A stretch of DNA of 64,000 nt, from NCBI RefSeq assembly GCF_002222595.2, contig NZ_CP022413.2:1814001-1878000 (forward strand). The letters run 5' to 3'. The DNA is from Blautia hansenii DSM 20583. Lineage in GTDB: Bacteria > Bacillota > Clostridia > Lachnospirales > Lachnospiraceae. How positions within the stretch are numbered: the first letter of the stretch is position 1; each line of letters opens with the position of its first letter. Made by a program: the position numbers and the translations under genes. Positions 19,746-27,052 of the stretch are shown here, piece after piece. The notes under the pieces were generated by a model that ran no database searches, was not told the DNA's origin, and was given only the letters and a program-made list of their open reading frames with translations.

Positions 19746-21221
19746 CTATTCTTCCGCATCTGCACAGGATAATTCAAACCAGAATTCCACACCGTTTTCA
19801 TAATTTTTCACACCGCATTTCTGGTGCATACTGTCCATAATTGCCTTTACAATGGAAAGTCCGATGCCGCTTCCTCCGTATTCTCTGGTTCTGGCTTTAT
19901 CCACCTTATAAAATTTAATCCATACCTTTTCCAAATCCTCTTTTGGAATAATATCTCCGGTATTAAAGACAGATACCCTGACTACATTTCCTTCTTTCTG
20001 TGCCTTTACTTCAATTTTTCTCTCATAGTCCACATGGTTTAGAGCATTGGAAACATAATTTGTCACCACTTCTTCTACTTTAAATTCATCTCCCCAGACA
20101 TAAATAGGGGCATCCTGTGAAAAAGTCAGCTCTGCTTCTTTTTGTCCTGCCAAAAGCTGTGCCGACTGAACAACGCCACGAATAACTTCTGTTAAATCAA
20201 ATCTCTCCATGGAAACCTTATCATTTCCAAATTCCAACTGATTTAATGTCAGCAGTTTTTTTACCATATTGTTCATTTTTCCTGCTTCATCAATAATAAC
20301 ATCACAGTAAAATTCTCTGCTCTCCGCATCATCGTTGATGCACTCCTGCAAGCCTTCTGCATAACCCTGTATTAAAGCAATGGGCGTTTTCAATTCATGG
20401 GACACATTGGAAAGAAACTCTTTTCTCATCTCATCTATCTGTTCTTTTTTCTCAATGTCCTTCTGCAATTCATTATTGGCTGTTTTCAGCTCGGAAATGG
20501 TATTTTCCAGAGCCTCCGACATCTTATTCAGATTGTTTCCCAATACGCTGATTTCATCCTGTCCTGCACTGTGATATTTTGCTTCGAAATTCAGATTTGC
20601 CATTTCCTGAGAAAGAGAACTGAGCTCCTGAAGCGGTCTGGTAATATGTCTTGTCATAAACCAGATAATCACAGAGCTTACCAAAATTGTAAGAACACCG
20701 ATATATAAAAAGAAAATGTTGGAAATAATCGCACTGTCTTTTAAGCTCTGGGCAGGAGTATTGATTAAAAACGGATTTCCGTTATCCAGATTCCCCATCA
20801 TGTTTACAGAGTCCATAGTTTCCCTGTCATCTGTTTTCTTTTCTACTACATAATTATCGGTTGTTTCAAGAACGCTGTGCTTTCCTCTTGAAAAGCTGTC
20901 CAAAAATCCAAACTGCGCCTCTGCATAAAGCTTATCCGCATCTCTTGCATAAGCATATATCTGATTGGAGGTTTTATGGTCTACTACAATAATCGAGAGG
21001 TTTTTTTCCTCACAAAATTGCAAAAAATCCGTGTCGTATTTCAGATAAGCATAATTCTCCGTGCTGTTTACCATCTCAAAAGCTTTTTTTAAAGAGTCTG
21101 TCTTTTTGGATAAATAAAATTTTTCCAGAAACAGTGTATTTACCAAAAGCATGGCAATCAGAGAAAGACACATAATCCCGATATAGCTGACTGCCACTCG
21201 TATTTTTATGGATTTTTTCAT
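19746..21221 (-). CDS. Sensor histidine kinase
   Basis: 491 residues: a transmembrane segment near residues 9-30, an extracellular domain of about 130 residues, a second membrane segment near 165-188, a HAMP linker with a coiled coil to about 260, the phospho-acceptor H in N-V-S-H-E-L-K-T-P-I-A-L, and a HATPase domain (N-A-L-N-H, then G-S-G-I-G-L-S-I-V). It overlaps the response-regulator stop by one base and forms a two-component pair with it. The extracellular domain is not of a type I recognise, so the stimulus is unknown. Confidence 0.92.
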   Translation of the reverse strand: MKKSIKIRVAVSYIGIMCLSLIAMLLVNTLFLEKFYLSKKTDSLKKAFEMVNSTENYAYLKYDTDFLQFCEEKNLSIIVVDHKTSNQIYAYARDADKLYAEAQFGFLDSFSRGKHSVLETTDNYVVEKKTDDRETMDSVNMMGNLDNGNPFLINTPAQSLKDSAIISNIFFLYIGVLTILVSSVIIWFMTRHITRPLQELSSLSQEMANLNFEAKYHSAGQDEISVLGNNLNKMSEALENTISELKTANNELQKDIEKKEQIDEMRKEFLSNVSHELKTPIALIQGYAEGLQECINDDAESREFYCDVIIDEAGKMNNMVKKLLTLNQLEFGNDKVSMERFDLTEVIRGVVQSAQLLAGQKEAELTFSQDAPIYVWGDEFKVEEVVTNYVSNALNHVDYERKIEVKAQKEGNVVRVSVFNTGDIIPKEDLEKVWIKFYKVDKARTREYGGSGIGLSIVKAIMDSMHQKCGVKNYENGVEFWFELSCADAEE

Positions 21222-21898
21222 TATGACACCTCGAATTTATAGCCCATACCCCAAATGGTTTTAATGTATTCTCCCTTTGCTCCAATTTTGCTTCTCAGTT
21301 TTTTTACATGGGTATCAATGGTTCTAGCATCTCCAAAATAATCATAATTCCACACAGAATTTAAGATTTTTTCCCTTGATAAGGCAATTCCCTGATTTTC
21401 CAAAAAATAAGTCAAAAGCTCAAATTCTTTATAGCTTAAATCCATTGTTTTTCCGTCAATGGAAGCCGTATGAGAAGTTTTGTTAATTTCAATTCCTCCC
21501 GCACTTAAAATATCATCTGAGCCAATGGCGCTTGTTCTTCTTAAAATTGCCTCTACCCTTGCAACCAAAATTTTCGGACTGAAAGGCTTGGAAATATATT
21601 CATCAACACCCAGCTCAAAGCCCAAAAGCTCATCTCTTTCATCTCCTCTGGCAGTCAGCATAATAATAGGTATCTTTGAGTCCTTTCGGATTTCTCTGCA
21701 TACGCCCCAACCATCCAGCTTCGGCATCATCACATCCAGAATAATCAGTTGGATGTCCTTGTCTTTATAAAAAATATCCAGTGCAGCTTCTCCGTCACCG
21801 GCTTCTAATACTTCATATCCCTGTTTTGTCAGGAAATCGCTTACCAGCTTTCTCATTCTGCTTTCATCGTCTACTACAAGTACCTTACATTTATCCAT
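21221..21898 (-). CDS. Response regulator, OmpR/PhoB family
   Basis: 225 residues: receiver domain with V-D-D-E near residue 9, phospho-acceptor D55 in I-L-D-V-M-M-P, the T in L-T-A-R-G, and K in I-S-K-P-F; then a winged-helix DNA-binding domain (about 130-225) with L-S-Y-K-E-F-E-L-L and R-T-I-D-T-H-V-K-K-L-R. Partner of the adjacent kinase. AAGGAGG precedes the ATG. Targets unknown; no obvious direct repeat upstream marks autoregulation. Confidence 0.94.
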   Translation of the reverse strand: MDKCKVLVVDDESRMRKLVSDFLTKQGYEVLEAGDGEAALDIFYKDKDIQLIILDVMMPKLDGWGVCREIRKDSKIPIIMLTARGDERDELLGFELGVDEYISKPFSPKILVARVEAILRRTSAIGSDDILSAGGIEINKTSHTASIDGKTMDLSYKEFELLTYFLENQGIALSREKILNSVWNYDYFGDARTIDTHVKKLRSKIGAKGEYIKTIWGMGYKFEVS

Positions 21899-22023
21899 GA
21901 AAATTCCTCCTTTTTTTAAATTGTATCAAATAAATTTGTTAAAAATGTGAACAAGCTTTTCTCTCTGCCAATTCTAACACACCCGCTCTTATCTCACAAT
22001 ATTTTCCCTTATTTTTCCTATTC

Positions 22024-22053
22024 TTGACACTGCTCTTATGACTGTGATATAGT
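22024..22053 (+). promoter_or_regulatory. Promoter of the thiT riboswitch transcript
   Basis: Perfect TTGACA (22024-22029), 18-base spacer, TATAGT (22048-22053), placed about 25 bases before the TPP aptamer. From the response-regulator start (21898) to here no other gene is seen. Confidence 0.75.
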
Positions 22054-22074
22054 GGAACAGAAATAAATATCAGC

Positions 22075-22207
22075 AGAATAAGAAGGGGAGCCGAAAGGCT
22101 GAGAGGAAGGACCGCTTCGACCCTTGTACCTGATTTGGATTATGCCAACGTAGGAATCTTTTTTTCAAGCTTTCTTTGCCCCTTCTTGTTCTTCTAAAAG
22201 AAGGAGG
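22075..22207 (+). promoter_or_regulatory. TPP (THI-element) riboswitch with Shine-Dalgarno sequestering platform
   Basis: The aptamer holds the conserved blocks GGGGAGCC, GGCTGAGAGGA, CCTTGTACCTGAT, GGATTATGCCA and ACGTAGGAA (22085-22156), an unmistakable TPP riboswitch. Downstream, CCTTCTT (22181-22187) can pair with AAGAAGG (22198-22204) and cover the ribosome binding site AAGGAGG (22201-22207). The 5' edge of the aptamer, AAGAAGGGG (22080-22088), can instead pair with CCCCTTCTT (22179-22187) and free it. P1 formation (AAGA with TCTT near 22157-22160) competes with that pairing. The likely outcome is translational repression of thiT when TPP is bound. Confidence 0.92.
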
Positions 22208-22215
22208 ATTTTTCT

Positions 22216-22881
22216 ATGTTTCAATTTTTTATCAATGCAGAAGGTGGTCTTACTGCCGCCGGTTATGCAGTCACTATCCTGGCAGCAATTTTATTTACAG
22301 TTGCAGCCATTATTCTCGCCGGAAAGGAATCCACAAGAAAAAAATTAAGTATCAAACAGCTGGCTTATTGCTCTATGGCTTTAGCACTTAGCTTTATTAC
22401 CTCTTATATTAAAATTTTTGAACTTCCTTTTGGCGGTTCTGTTACCGCTTTCAGTATGCTTTTTATTGTATTAATTGCTTATTGGTATGGACCGAAAGTA
22501 GGCATACTTTTAGGATTTGTTTTTGGTATTTTACAGTTTTTACAGGAGCCTTATGTGCTTTCCTTTTTCCAGGTATGCTGCGATTATCTCCTTGCCTTTG
22601 CTGCTCTTGGGCTGGCTGGAATTTTCCGCAAGCAGAAAAATGGGTTGGTAAAAGGATACTTGGTTGCTGTAATTGCCAGAGGTGCTTTTCACGTTTTAGG
22701 AGGATATTTATACTGGATGGATTATATGCCTGAAAATTTCCCAAAAGAATTATCTGTAGCTTATCCTTTCATCTATAACTACAGCTTTTTGTTGGCAGAA
22801 GCTTTGATTACTATTATTTTACTCTCTATACCGGCAGTAAAAAAAGCCTTTGCACAAATTCAGCAAAATGCACTTTCTTAA
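22216..22881 (+). CDS. thiT: Energy-coupled thiamine transporter, S component
   Basis: Thiamine-binding membrane subunit of an ECF transporter. 221 residues with about six hydrophobic segments, and the ThiT-type segments D-Y-L-L-A-F-A-A-L-G-L-A-G and A-R-G-A-F-H-V-L-G-G-Y-L-Y-W that line the thiamine site. The TPP riboswitch directly upstream supports thiamine specificity. The shared energizing module is not in the window. AAGGAGG lies 8 bases before the ATG. Confidence 0.93.
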   Translation: MFQFFINAEGGLTAAGYAVTILAAILFTVAAIILAGKESTRKKLSIKQLAYCSMALALSFITSYIKIFELPFGGSVTAFSMLFIVLIAYWYGPKVGILLGFVFGILQFLQEPYVLSFFQVCCDYLLAFAALGLAGIFRKQKNGLVKGYLVAVIARGAFHVLGGYLYWMDYMPENFPKELSVAYPFIYNYSFLLAEALITIILLSIPAVKKAFAQIQQNALS

Positions 22882-22977
22882 TTTAATTACATAAATTGTT
22901 TCTTGACAATGTAATATACTTACCCGGGCAGCCAGTAGGACGGCTATGGTTCTCCGCCTGAGTCTTGACAGGAGGGG

Positions 22978-23070
22978 ATGCTTATAAGTACGTATGAAGA
23001 ATTGAGTTTGATTGTAAACACAGCTTTACTTATCGTAGCAATCCTTACATATACATCACATAAGAAATAG
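22978..23070 (+). CDS. Type I toxin, small hydrophobic holin-like peptide (TxpA/BsrG-like)
   Basis: A 30-residue peptide, too short for routine gene calling. It begins M-L-I-S-T-Y-E-E-L-S-L-I, has one hydrophobic helix (about residues 9-24) and ends in H-K-K. The S-T-Y-E-x-L-S-L start plus one membrane span and basic tail is the pattern of Firmicute holin-like type I toxins of the TxpA/BsrG kind, which damage the membrane. A very strong AGGAGGGG site immediately precedes the ATG. Convergent antisense transcription and a shared terminator hairpin overlapping the stop codon complete the type I layout. Toxicity is inferred, not shown. Confidence 0.75.
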   Translation: MLISTYEELSLIVNTALLIVAILTYTSHKK

Positions 23071-23163
23071 CCGCCCTGCTCTCTGGAAAAGAATAGGCGG
23101 CTATTTTAGCTAAATATATTTGCCAAGCGGGGAGCCTTAACCTCCCTTACTGGCTGTCTTGTT
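23064..23163 (-). ncRNA. Probable antisense antitoxin RNA
   Basis: A consensus sigma-A promoter reads on the minus strand: TTGACA (23193-23198), 17-base spacer, TATAAT (23170-23175). It would start an RNA near 23163 running toward the toxin gene. The 9-bp hairpin ATAGCCGCC/GGCGGCTAT (23067-23075 with 23096-23104), followed by T-rich sequence on both strands, can terminate both transcripts. The RNA of about 100 bases would overlap the toxin mRNA 3' end, as RatA does with txpA. The toxin-side promoter (TTACAT...TAATAT) is weaker, as expected for excess antitoxin. Confidence 0.6.
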
Positions 23164-23233
23164 AAGTATATTATATGTCAAGAAAAACAATTTGTCAAAT
23201 TTTTTGTCTCGCAAGACATAATTTCCTATGTAA

Positions 23234-23261
23234 AAAAAGCCCAGTAAACACTGAGCTTTTT
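23234..23261. terminator. Terminator next to the tRNA remnant
   Basis: An inverted repeat (AGCCCAGT with ACTGAGCT, 23238-23245 with 23250-23257) flanked by A7 and T5. On the minus strand it is the natural terminator of the tRNA gene whose 3' end lies at 23265-23290. Confidence 0.75.
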
Positions 23262-23264
23262 CTA

Positions 23265-23290
23265 TGGACCTGAGGGGAATTGAACCCCAG
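23265..23290 (-). other. Attachment site: 3' end of a tRNA gene
   Basis: On the minus strand the T-arm GGGG-TTCAATT-CCCC is followed by an acceptor strand CAGGTCC and discriminator A, with no encoded CCA. The tRNA body expected upstream (higher coordinates) is absent: the sequence passes straight into element DNA and the integrase 3' end. This is the pattern left when an element integrates into a tRNA 3' end; the rebuilt complete tRNA should be at the far end, beyond 64 kb. The matching 5' acceptor would be GGACCTG; the tRNA identity is not settled. From 23291 to 23359 nothing else is recognised. Confidence 0.7.
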
Positions 23291-23359
23291 ATAAATACCC
23301 TATTTTGCTTGCATTTTACGGTGTTTTAAGCTTTTTCTGTTGATTAGATTTGATTATAT

Positions 23360-24568
23360 CTAATCAAACGCTTTGTCAATTATTAGGGATTTCTGTTGCA
23401 TATTTTTTCGATTTTTATAATAGTAATTTTTCGTTGTCGTAATATCTGTATGTCCCATTTGAGCAATTATCAATGAGTCGTCCACTCTTTTATCTATCAA
23501 TGTTGTTGCATACGTTTTTCTAATCTTATTTAATGATTTTTCTTTAATTTTTAACTTTGAACATATTCTCCTAATTCTATCATCAAAAAGACATGTTCTA
23601 ATTCTTTGCCCATGTTGTTCAAATACATATTTTCCACTCGGATTTAAAGTTTTAATTTCTTTTAAAATCCATAATTGGCTTTGCGGCACAATAACATCTC
23701 GTATTCCTGCTTCTGTTTTGGGAAAATCTCTTACTTCGTATATATATTCTTTATTTTCATTTTCGTACCGTATCTCTGTACTATGGATTTTTATTATGTT
23801 ACCATTTACATCATCCCACGTTAAAGCACTTAATTCTCCCGGACGCATTCCTGTATAAAACAAAAGTAGTATGCCTAAATCTTTTAAATCAAGTTTATGT
23901 TGTTTAAAATAATTTAAGACCTTTTCCACTTCTTCGTCCATGAAAATCAATTCATCATCTTCGTGCTTCACTTTTCTAAATAGTTTTCTGGATATGTCCA
24001 TATCATCAATAACATTTTTTATACTATATTGTACGAGTTTTTTCTTTTTTGCTAATTTAAATATACCTAATATCAAAGTTCTAAGATTACTGAAACCTTT
24101 TGCGGTCATTTTGTGAACATGAATAGCCTCTAATAGAAATTTTTCAATATCATATTCTTCTATTGCTTTAATTCTATTTTTACCAAACTCAATCATGGAC
24201 TCGTTATATTGCCTGTCGTATCTATTCTTGGTCGTAATCGTAATCTCTTCTCTCTTTAATTTCCCATCGACCCATTCAATATATAATTCATATATTGTCG
24301 GATTTTCCATTTCTTGTTTCCAAAAGTCTACTATACAATCTTCTATCTTTTGCCTTGTGTTCCTACTTTTCAGCATTCTTTTGTTGTCTTTTTCTGGAAA
24401 ATACGTGTAGTATCTATTATCTTTACCTATCCATATTTCATACGGATGTTTTTTTAGTAACTCCTCTCTTTTATTCATTTCGATTTTATTTTCTATATAT
24501 GACAAATCTATTATGCCATGTTCGATTGCATAGTTCAATACTTCGTTCTTTGTTGCTTGTTCTATAAT
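23360..24568 (-). CDS. Tyrosine-type site-specific integrase
   Basis: Integrates and excises the element. The C-terminal catalytic domain shows the first Arg in T-G-M-R-P-G-E-L-S-A-L-T-W, the second Arg in N-K-I-R-K-T-Y-A-T (the usual His of H-x-x-R is Asn), Q-M-G-H-T-D-I-T-T-T and the nucleophile Tyr in the K-N-Y-Y-Y cluster. Its 3' end abuts the tRNA-derived attachment site. The frame is open to a TTG at 24640, but that part overlaps the terminator of the neighbouring gene. The natural N-terminus (E-V-L-N-Y-A-I-E-H-G) and AAGGAG at 24574-24579 point to initiation at ATT (24568) or ATA (24565). An ATG at 24478 would cut off a conserved stretch. Confidence 0.9.
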   Translation of the reverse strand: MIEQATKNEVLNYAIEHGIIDLSYIENKIEMNKREELLKKHPYEIWIGKDNRYYTYFPEKDNKRMLKSRNTRQKIEDCIVDFWKQEMENPTIYELYIEWVDGKLKREEITITTKNRYDRQYNESMIEFGKNRIKAIEEYDIEKFLLEAIHVHKMTAKGFSNLRTLILGIFKLAKKKKLVQYSIKNVIDDMDISRKLFRKVKHEDDELIFMDEEVEKVLNYFKQHKLDLKDLGILLLFYTGMRPGELSALTWDDVNGNIIKIHSTEIRYENENKEYIYEVRDFPKTEAGIRDVIVPQSQLWILKEIKTLNPSGKYVFEQHGQRIRTCLFDDRIRRICSKLKIKEKSLNKIRKTYATTLIDKRVDDSLIIAQMGHTDITTTKNYYYKNRKNMQQKSLIIDKAFD

Positions 24569-24580
24569 AATTTCTCCTTC

Positions 24581-24613
24581 AAAAAGAACTGTAGTAAAAA
24601 ATACCACAGTTCT
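24581..24613 (-). terminator. Terminator between the 3D-domain gene and integrase
   Basis: A 12-bp stem (24585-24596 with 24602-24613, one G.U on the minus strand), loop T5, followed by TTTT on the minus strand. It isolates integrase expression from the long element operon. Confidence 0.8.
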
Positions 24614-24632
24614 ATGCTGTTTTACTTTATAT

Positions 24633-25253
24633 CTATTCAACTATGTAAACAGGAGCACTATATCTCCCTTTATTCATCGCCTCAGAATGACTTCCTACAA
24701 ATACATCAACATTATTTCTTCCAATAGCTCCACCTCTGTCCTCTACTGTATATACTGTTGGGTTATTTCCAATTCTAATCTTTGTTCCAAATGGTACATT
24801 TCTACCCATTGCTACTGTTCTATTTACAGAAGGTATCACACCACTTGCAGTTGTATTTCCATAAGAGCCACTGCATGTTGAACAGTTGCAATAATGACTA
24901 ATAGAACATGTACCATATAATCTACCTTTAGACTGAGTTACATTATTATTGCTTGTTGGTGCAGAAGTAGCTACAACAGGCTTTTCTTCATCTAACCATT
25001 CAGAATACATATATCCTTCAATATCATCGTATTTAATTGCATACCATTCAGGATTATCAGTAGAAGTGATTTCTACTTTTGTTCCTTTTGGTAAGGCTTT
25101 AATAACATTACTTTCAGTTGTTTCTGCCTCTCTAATATTTAATCCACTGTTTGCTGTTACATACATATCTTTTAATTCTTCTGCTTTTACTGTTACAGGA
25201 GCTATTAAACATAATACTAAAGCTCCAGTTGTCATTAGTTTTTTTAACATCAT
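24633..25253 (-). CDS. Secreted SH3b + 3D-domain protein (probable cell-wall-active)
   Basis: 206 residues. A signal peptide (M-M-L-K-K-L then a hydrophobic run, cleavage likely after T-V-K-A) is followed by an SH3b-like domain (about 30-90: N-S-G-L-N-I-R-E, ending in G-Y-M-Y-S-E-W-L) and a C-terminal 3D domain (about 115-206) with T-A-S-G-V, G-T-K-I-R-I, V-E-D-R-G-G-A-I and N-N-V-D-V-F-V. The 3D fold is a double-psi barrel related to lytic transglycosylases (MltA, YabE, YuiC) and carries the three conserved Asp-type positions. The protein probably cleaves or binds peptidoglycan; a role in lysis or surface change is inferred. Its start overlaps the stop of the kinase gene. Confidence 0.8.
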   Translation of the reverse strand: MMLKKLMTTGALVLCLIAPVTVKAEELKDMYVTANSGLNIREAETTESNVIKALPKGTKVEITSTDNPEWYAIKYDDIEGYMYSEWLDEEKPVVATSAPTSNNNVTQSKGRLYGTCSISHYCNCSTCSGSYGNTTASGVIPSVNRTVAMGRNVPFGTKIRIGNNPTVYTVEDRGGAIGRNNVDVFVGSHSEAMNKGRYSAPVYIVE

Positions 25254-25864
25254 CTACTTCCTTTCTTTTTTAAATTATTTATTTTACATTTTATTTTTCT
25301 GACAATAGGCAAATTATGTAAAATAATGTTTTTTAATCTATAAATACTTCTTTCATAATCAAAGTTGTGTATAACTTCTACACCTGAACGACTTAAAGAT
25401 TTTTCAAAGTTTTCAAACTGCAAATTTTCACTGTTGTATCTTTTTAAATATGATTGAATATTATCTCCTCTTTTTTTAGCTCTTTCACATAATTCATCTT
25501 TTGACACTTTAATATAAATGGGGATAAGTTTAATATTGAGATGATATTTTTCAATATTCTTAGATAAGAATTGATACCCTTCTGGATCAATCACATAGAT
25601 ATCTGACTGCTTTAATACATCAATTGTTGTAAAATATTTATAACCATTAATTTCTGTATATGCAATCATTTGTTTTTTATAAAACTTAACTTCGTCATCT
25701 GAGATGAAATAATGGTCTGAATTTTGTTCAGTTTCTCCTTCTCTCATAGGTCTTGTAGTATATGATTTTACTACTTTCAATCCAAAATCTTTAGCAACTG
25801 TTTTAGTTAAAGATGATTTTCCAGAAGCACTTCGACCAATAATACAAAATAATTTTTTCATCAA
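25250..25864 (-). CDS. Guanylate-kinase-like nucleoside monophosphate kinase
   Basis: 204 residues with P-loop G-R-S-A-S-G-K-S near residue 10 and the guanylate-kinase segment S-Y-T-T-R-P-M-R-E-G-E followed by H-Y-F-I-S, which binds the monophosphate. The C-terminal basic tail (K-C-K-I-N-N-L-K-K-K) is extra. A phage-type dNMP/GMP kinase supplying nucleotides is the likely role, given RNR, dUTPase and the ThyX-like gene in the same operon. Close to the usual guanylate kinase length. Confidence 0.8.
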   Translation of the reverse strand: MMKKLFCIIGRSASGKSSLTKTVAKDFGLKVVKSYTTRPMREGETEQNSDHYFISDDEVKFYKKQMIAYTEINGYKYFTTIDVLKQSDIYVIDPEGYQFLSKNIEKYHLNIKLIPIYIKVSKDELCERAKKRGDNIQSYLKRYNSENLQFENFEKSLSRSGVEVIHNFDYERSIYRLKNIILHNLPIVRKIKCKINNLKKKGSR

Positions 25865-26142
25865 TCTACCTTCCTTAAAACATATATTGTATTTTTTGTT
25901 TCAAGCTCATAAGTAAAAGCATCAATTTGACTTTTTCTATATAATCTTGAACATCTTAAATAATATCCATGATAATCATTGCCGCATTCATCTAATTCAT
26001 ATTGTAAAACCAAAGGTGAACCTACTGTTGCGAATAGAATAGTTTTATCGCTTACACATCTTCCAACTCTTAATGGGTACTTCCCATCAGTTCTAGGTGT
26101 ACGTAACTTATCTCTATTGTAAATTCCTACTATTTTATACAT
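25861..26142 (-). CDS. Hypothetical protein, 93 residues
   Basis: Not recognised. Soluble, rich in Tyr, Arg and Cys, with a beta-rich look (V-G-R-C-V-S-D-K-T-I-L-F-A-T and Y-H-G-Y-Y-L-R-C-S-R-L-Y). It overlaps the kinase start by 4 bases and has a GGGAGAGACG site upstream, so it is a real member of the operon. The pattern of variable strands and loops is consistent with a small OB or barrel domain, but I make no assignment. Confidence 0.6.
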   Translation of the reverse strand: MYKIVGIYNRDKLRTPRTDGKYPLRVGRCVSDKTILFATVGSPLVLQYELDECGNDYHGYYLRCSRLYRKSQIDAFTYELETKNTIYVLRKVD

Positions 26143-26154
26143 AATCGTCTCTCC

Positions 26155-26319
26155 CTATCTGTAATATTTTCCAAATACATATCCCAATCCAAACCAGCCT
26201 GCTAAAAGACAAAACACAAGCTCATTTGTGTGTACTGATATTTCAGTTCTACTTACCTGCTTTTTCATATACAGTAAGTATGCTAAAAATCCAGTTAATA
26301 AATGAAGTATAAAAACCAT
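26155..26319 (-). CDS. Small two-span membrane protein, 54 residues
   Basis: Begins M-V-F-I-L-H-L-L-T-G-F-L-A-Y-L-L-Y (first span), then a basic loop, then a second span near A-G-W-F-G-L-G-Y-V-F-G. The start codon overlaps the stop of the upstream gene (TAATG), showing coupled translation. Function unknown; two short helices and small size resemble phage holins or membrane-associated accessory peptides. Confidence 0.55.
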   Translation of the reverse strand: MVFILHLLTGFLAYLLYMKKQVSRTEISVHTNELVFCLLAGWFGLGYVFGKYYR

Positions 26320-26603
26320 TATTCAACTATATCCTTTCCTAATATAAATCTATAAAATTTTTGTCTTACCTCTCTTAGATATCCATGCGTATTAAATTTG
26401 TACTTAATAAAAGCTAAAAGACATGGAATACAAACCAATGTAAATGTTATATAGCCTCCTATGGTAAAAAATAAAAAACAGAAGTCAAAATCAGAAGCGT
26501 CAAACACTTTCTCATTGTCATATAAAGCATCTTTTCTTATTATCATTCTGAAACTTAGAATGCCACACAATATCCATGTAAATAAAAAAAGAAATATTTT
26601 CAT
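26319..26603 (-). CDS. Two-span membrane protein, 94 residues
   Basis: An N-terminal span (residues 2-20) with an acidic loop (E-K-V-F-D-A-S-D-F-D-F), a second longer hydrophobic stretch (about 43-66) and a basic C-terminus. No known domain is recognised. It overlaps its neighbours on both sides. Confidence 0.55.
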   Translation of the reverse strand: MKIFLFLFTWILCGILSFRMIIRKDALYDNEKVFDASDFDFCFLFFTIGGYITFTLVCIPCLLAFIKYKFNTHGYLREVRQKFYRFILGKDIVE

Positions 26604-26869
26604 GTCTTTACTTCCTCTTTACTGCCAATAGTGTTCACTTTGTTTGTAAAAATATTTAAAAAGCGTTCCATTCCATCCCTAGTGACAGCACAATTTTCCT
26701 CAGCGAAAATTTTTTGCCAGCCTTTCCGATAGTGTTCTATGAGATTAACTATATCTTCTCTTTTAATGTAATCATTGTCATCTTTGGATATCTCAATATT
26801 ATATGTGTTATTCTTTTCATTATAATTTACGGTCAAATTATCACTTTCTGAAATTGAAATTTTAATCAC
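26600..26869 (-). CDS. Hypothetical protein, 89 residues
   Basis: Not recognised. Acidic and soluble, with a beta-type N-terminal half (repeated I-x-I-S and N-Y-N patterns) and a helical C-terminal half. It is in the operon by position (overlaps the next gene by 4 bases). Confidence 0.55.
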   Translation of the reverse strand: MIKISISESDNLTVNYNEKNNTYNIEISKDDNDYIKREDIVNLIEHYRKGWQKIFAEENCAVTRDGMERFLNIFTNKVNTIGSKEEVKT

Positions 26870-26890
26870 TTCATCACCTACCTATATTAT

Positions 26891-27043
26891 TTAATCATCC
26901 CAGTCATCTCGATTGGGATTGTTGTGACAATATGGACAATAACTCTCATATTCTCCCTCATCATTCATAAAATAATCATCACCATATCCTGAACACTCAT
27001 AACAATAATCATATTTATCTTCTAAATCTTCATCGAACTCCAT
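26891..27043 (-). CDS. Small acidic zinc-ribbon-like protein, 50 residues
   Basis: Carries two Cys pairs, Y-C-Y-E-C near residue 15 and Y-C-P-Y-C-H near residue 37, in a strongly acidic chain (many D and E), as in small phage zinc ribbons. A GAGGT site lies upstream of the ATG at a somewhat long spacing. It fills most of the gap between the flanking genes in the same direction. Confidence 0.55.
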   Translation of the reverse strand: MEFDEDLEDKYDYCYECSGYGDDYFMNDEGEYESYCPYCHNNPNRDDWDD

Positions 27044-27052
27044 AAATCAGTT

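Larger units (their letters stand above)
22896..23187. repeat. About 70-bp imperfect inverted repeat bracketing a toxin gene
   Basis: The left arm (about 22896-22963) and the reverse complement of the right arm (about 23122-23187) align along their length: both share CTTGACA, TAATATACTTA, CAGCCAGTA, then GG, TC and CCGC blocks. The arms contain both promoter regions of the toxin/antisense pair and could pair in a long toxin transcript. This may be a duplicated promoter region or the ends of a small insertion; no transposase is present. Confidence 0.7.

Noticed and set aside
23265..23340. A complete tRNA gene
   Set aside because: Only the T-arm and 3' acceptor strand are present; no D-arm, anticodon arm or 5' acceptor can be drawn upstream.
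24569..24640. Extended integrase N-terminus from a TTG at 24640
   Set aside because: That stretch codes through the terminator hairpin of the neighbouring gene and overlaps its end; the ribosome binding site and conserved residues begin only after it.
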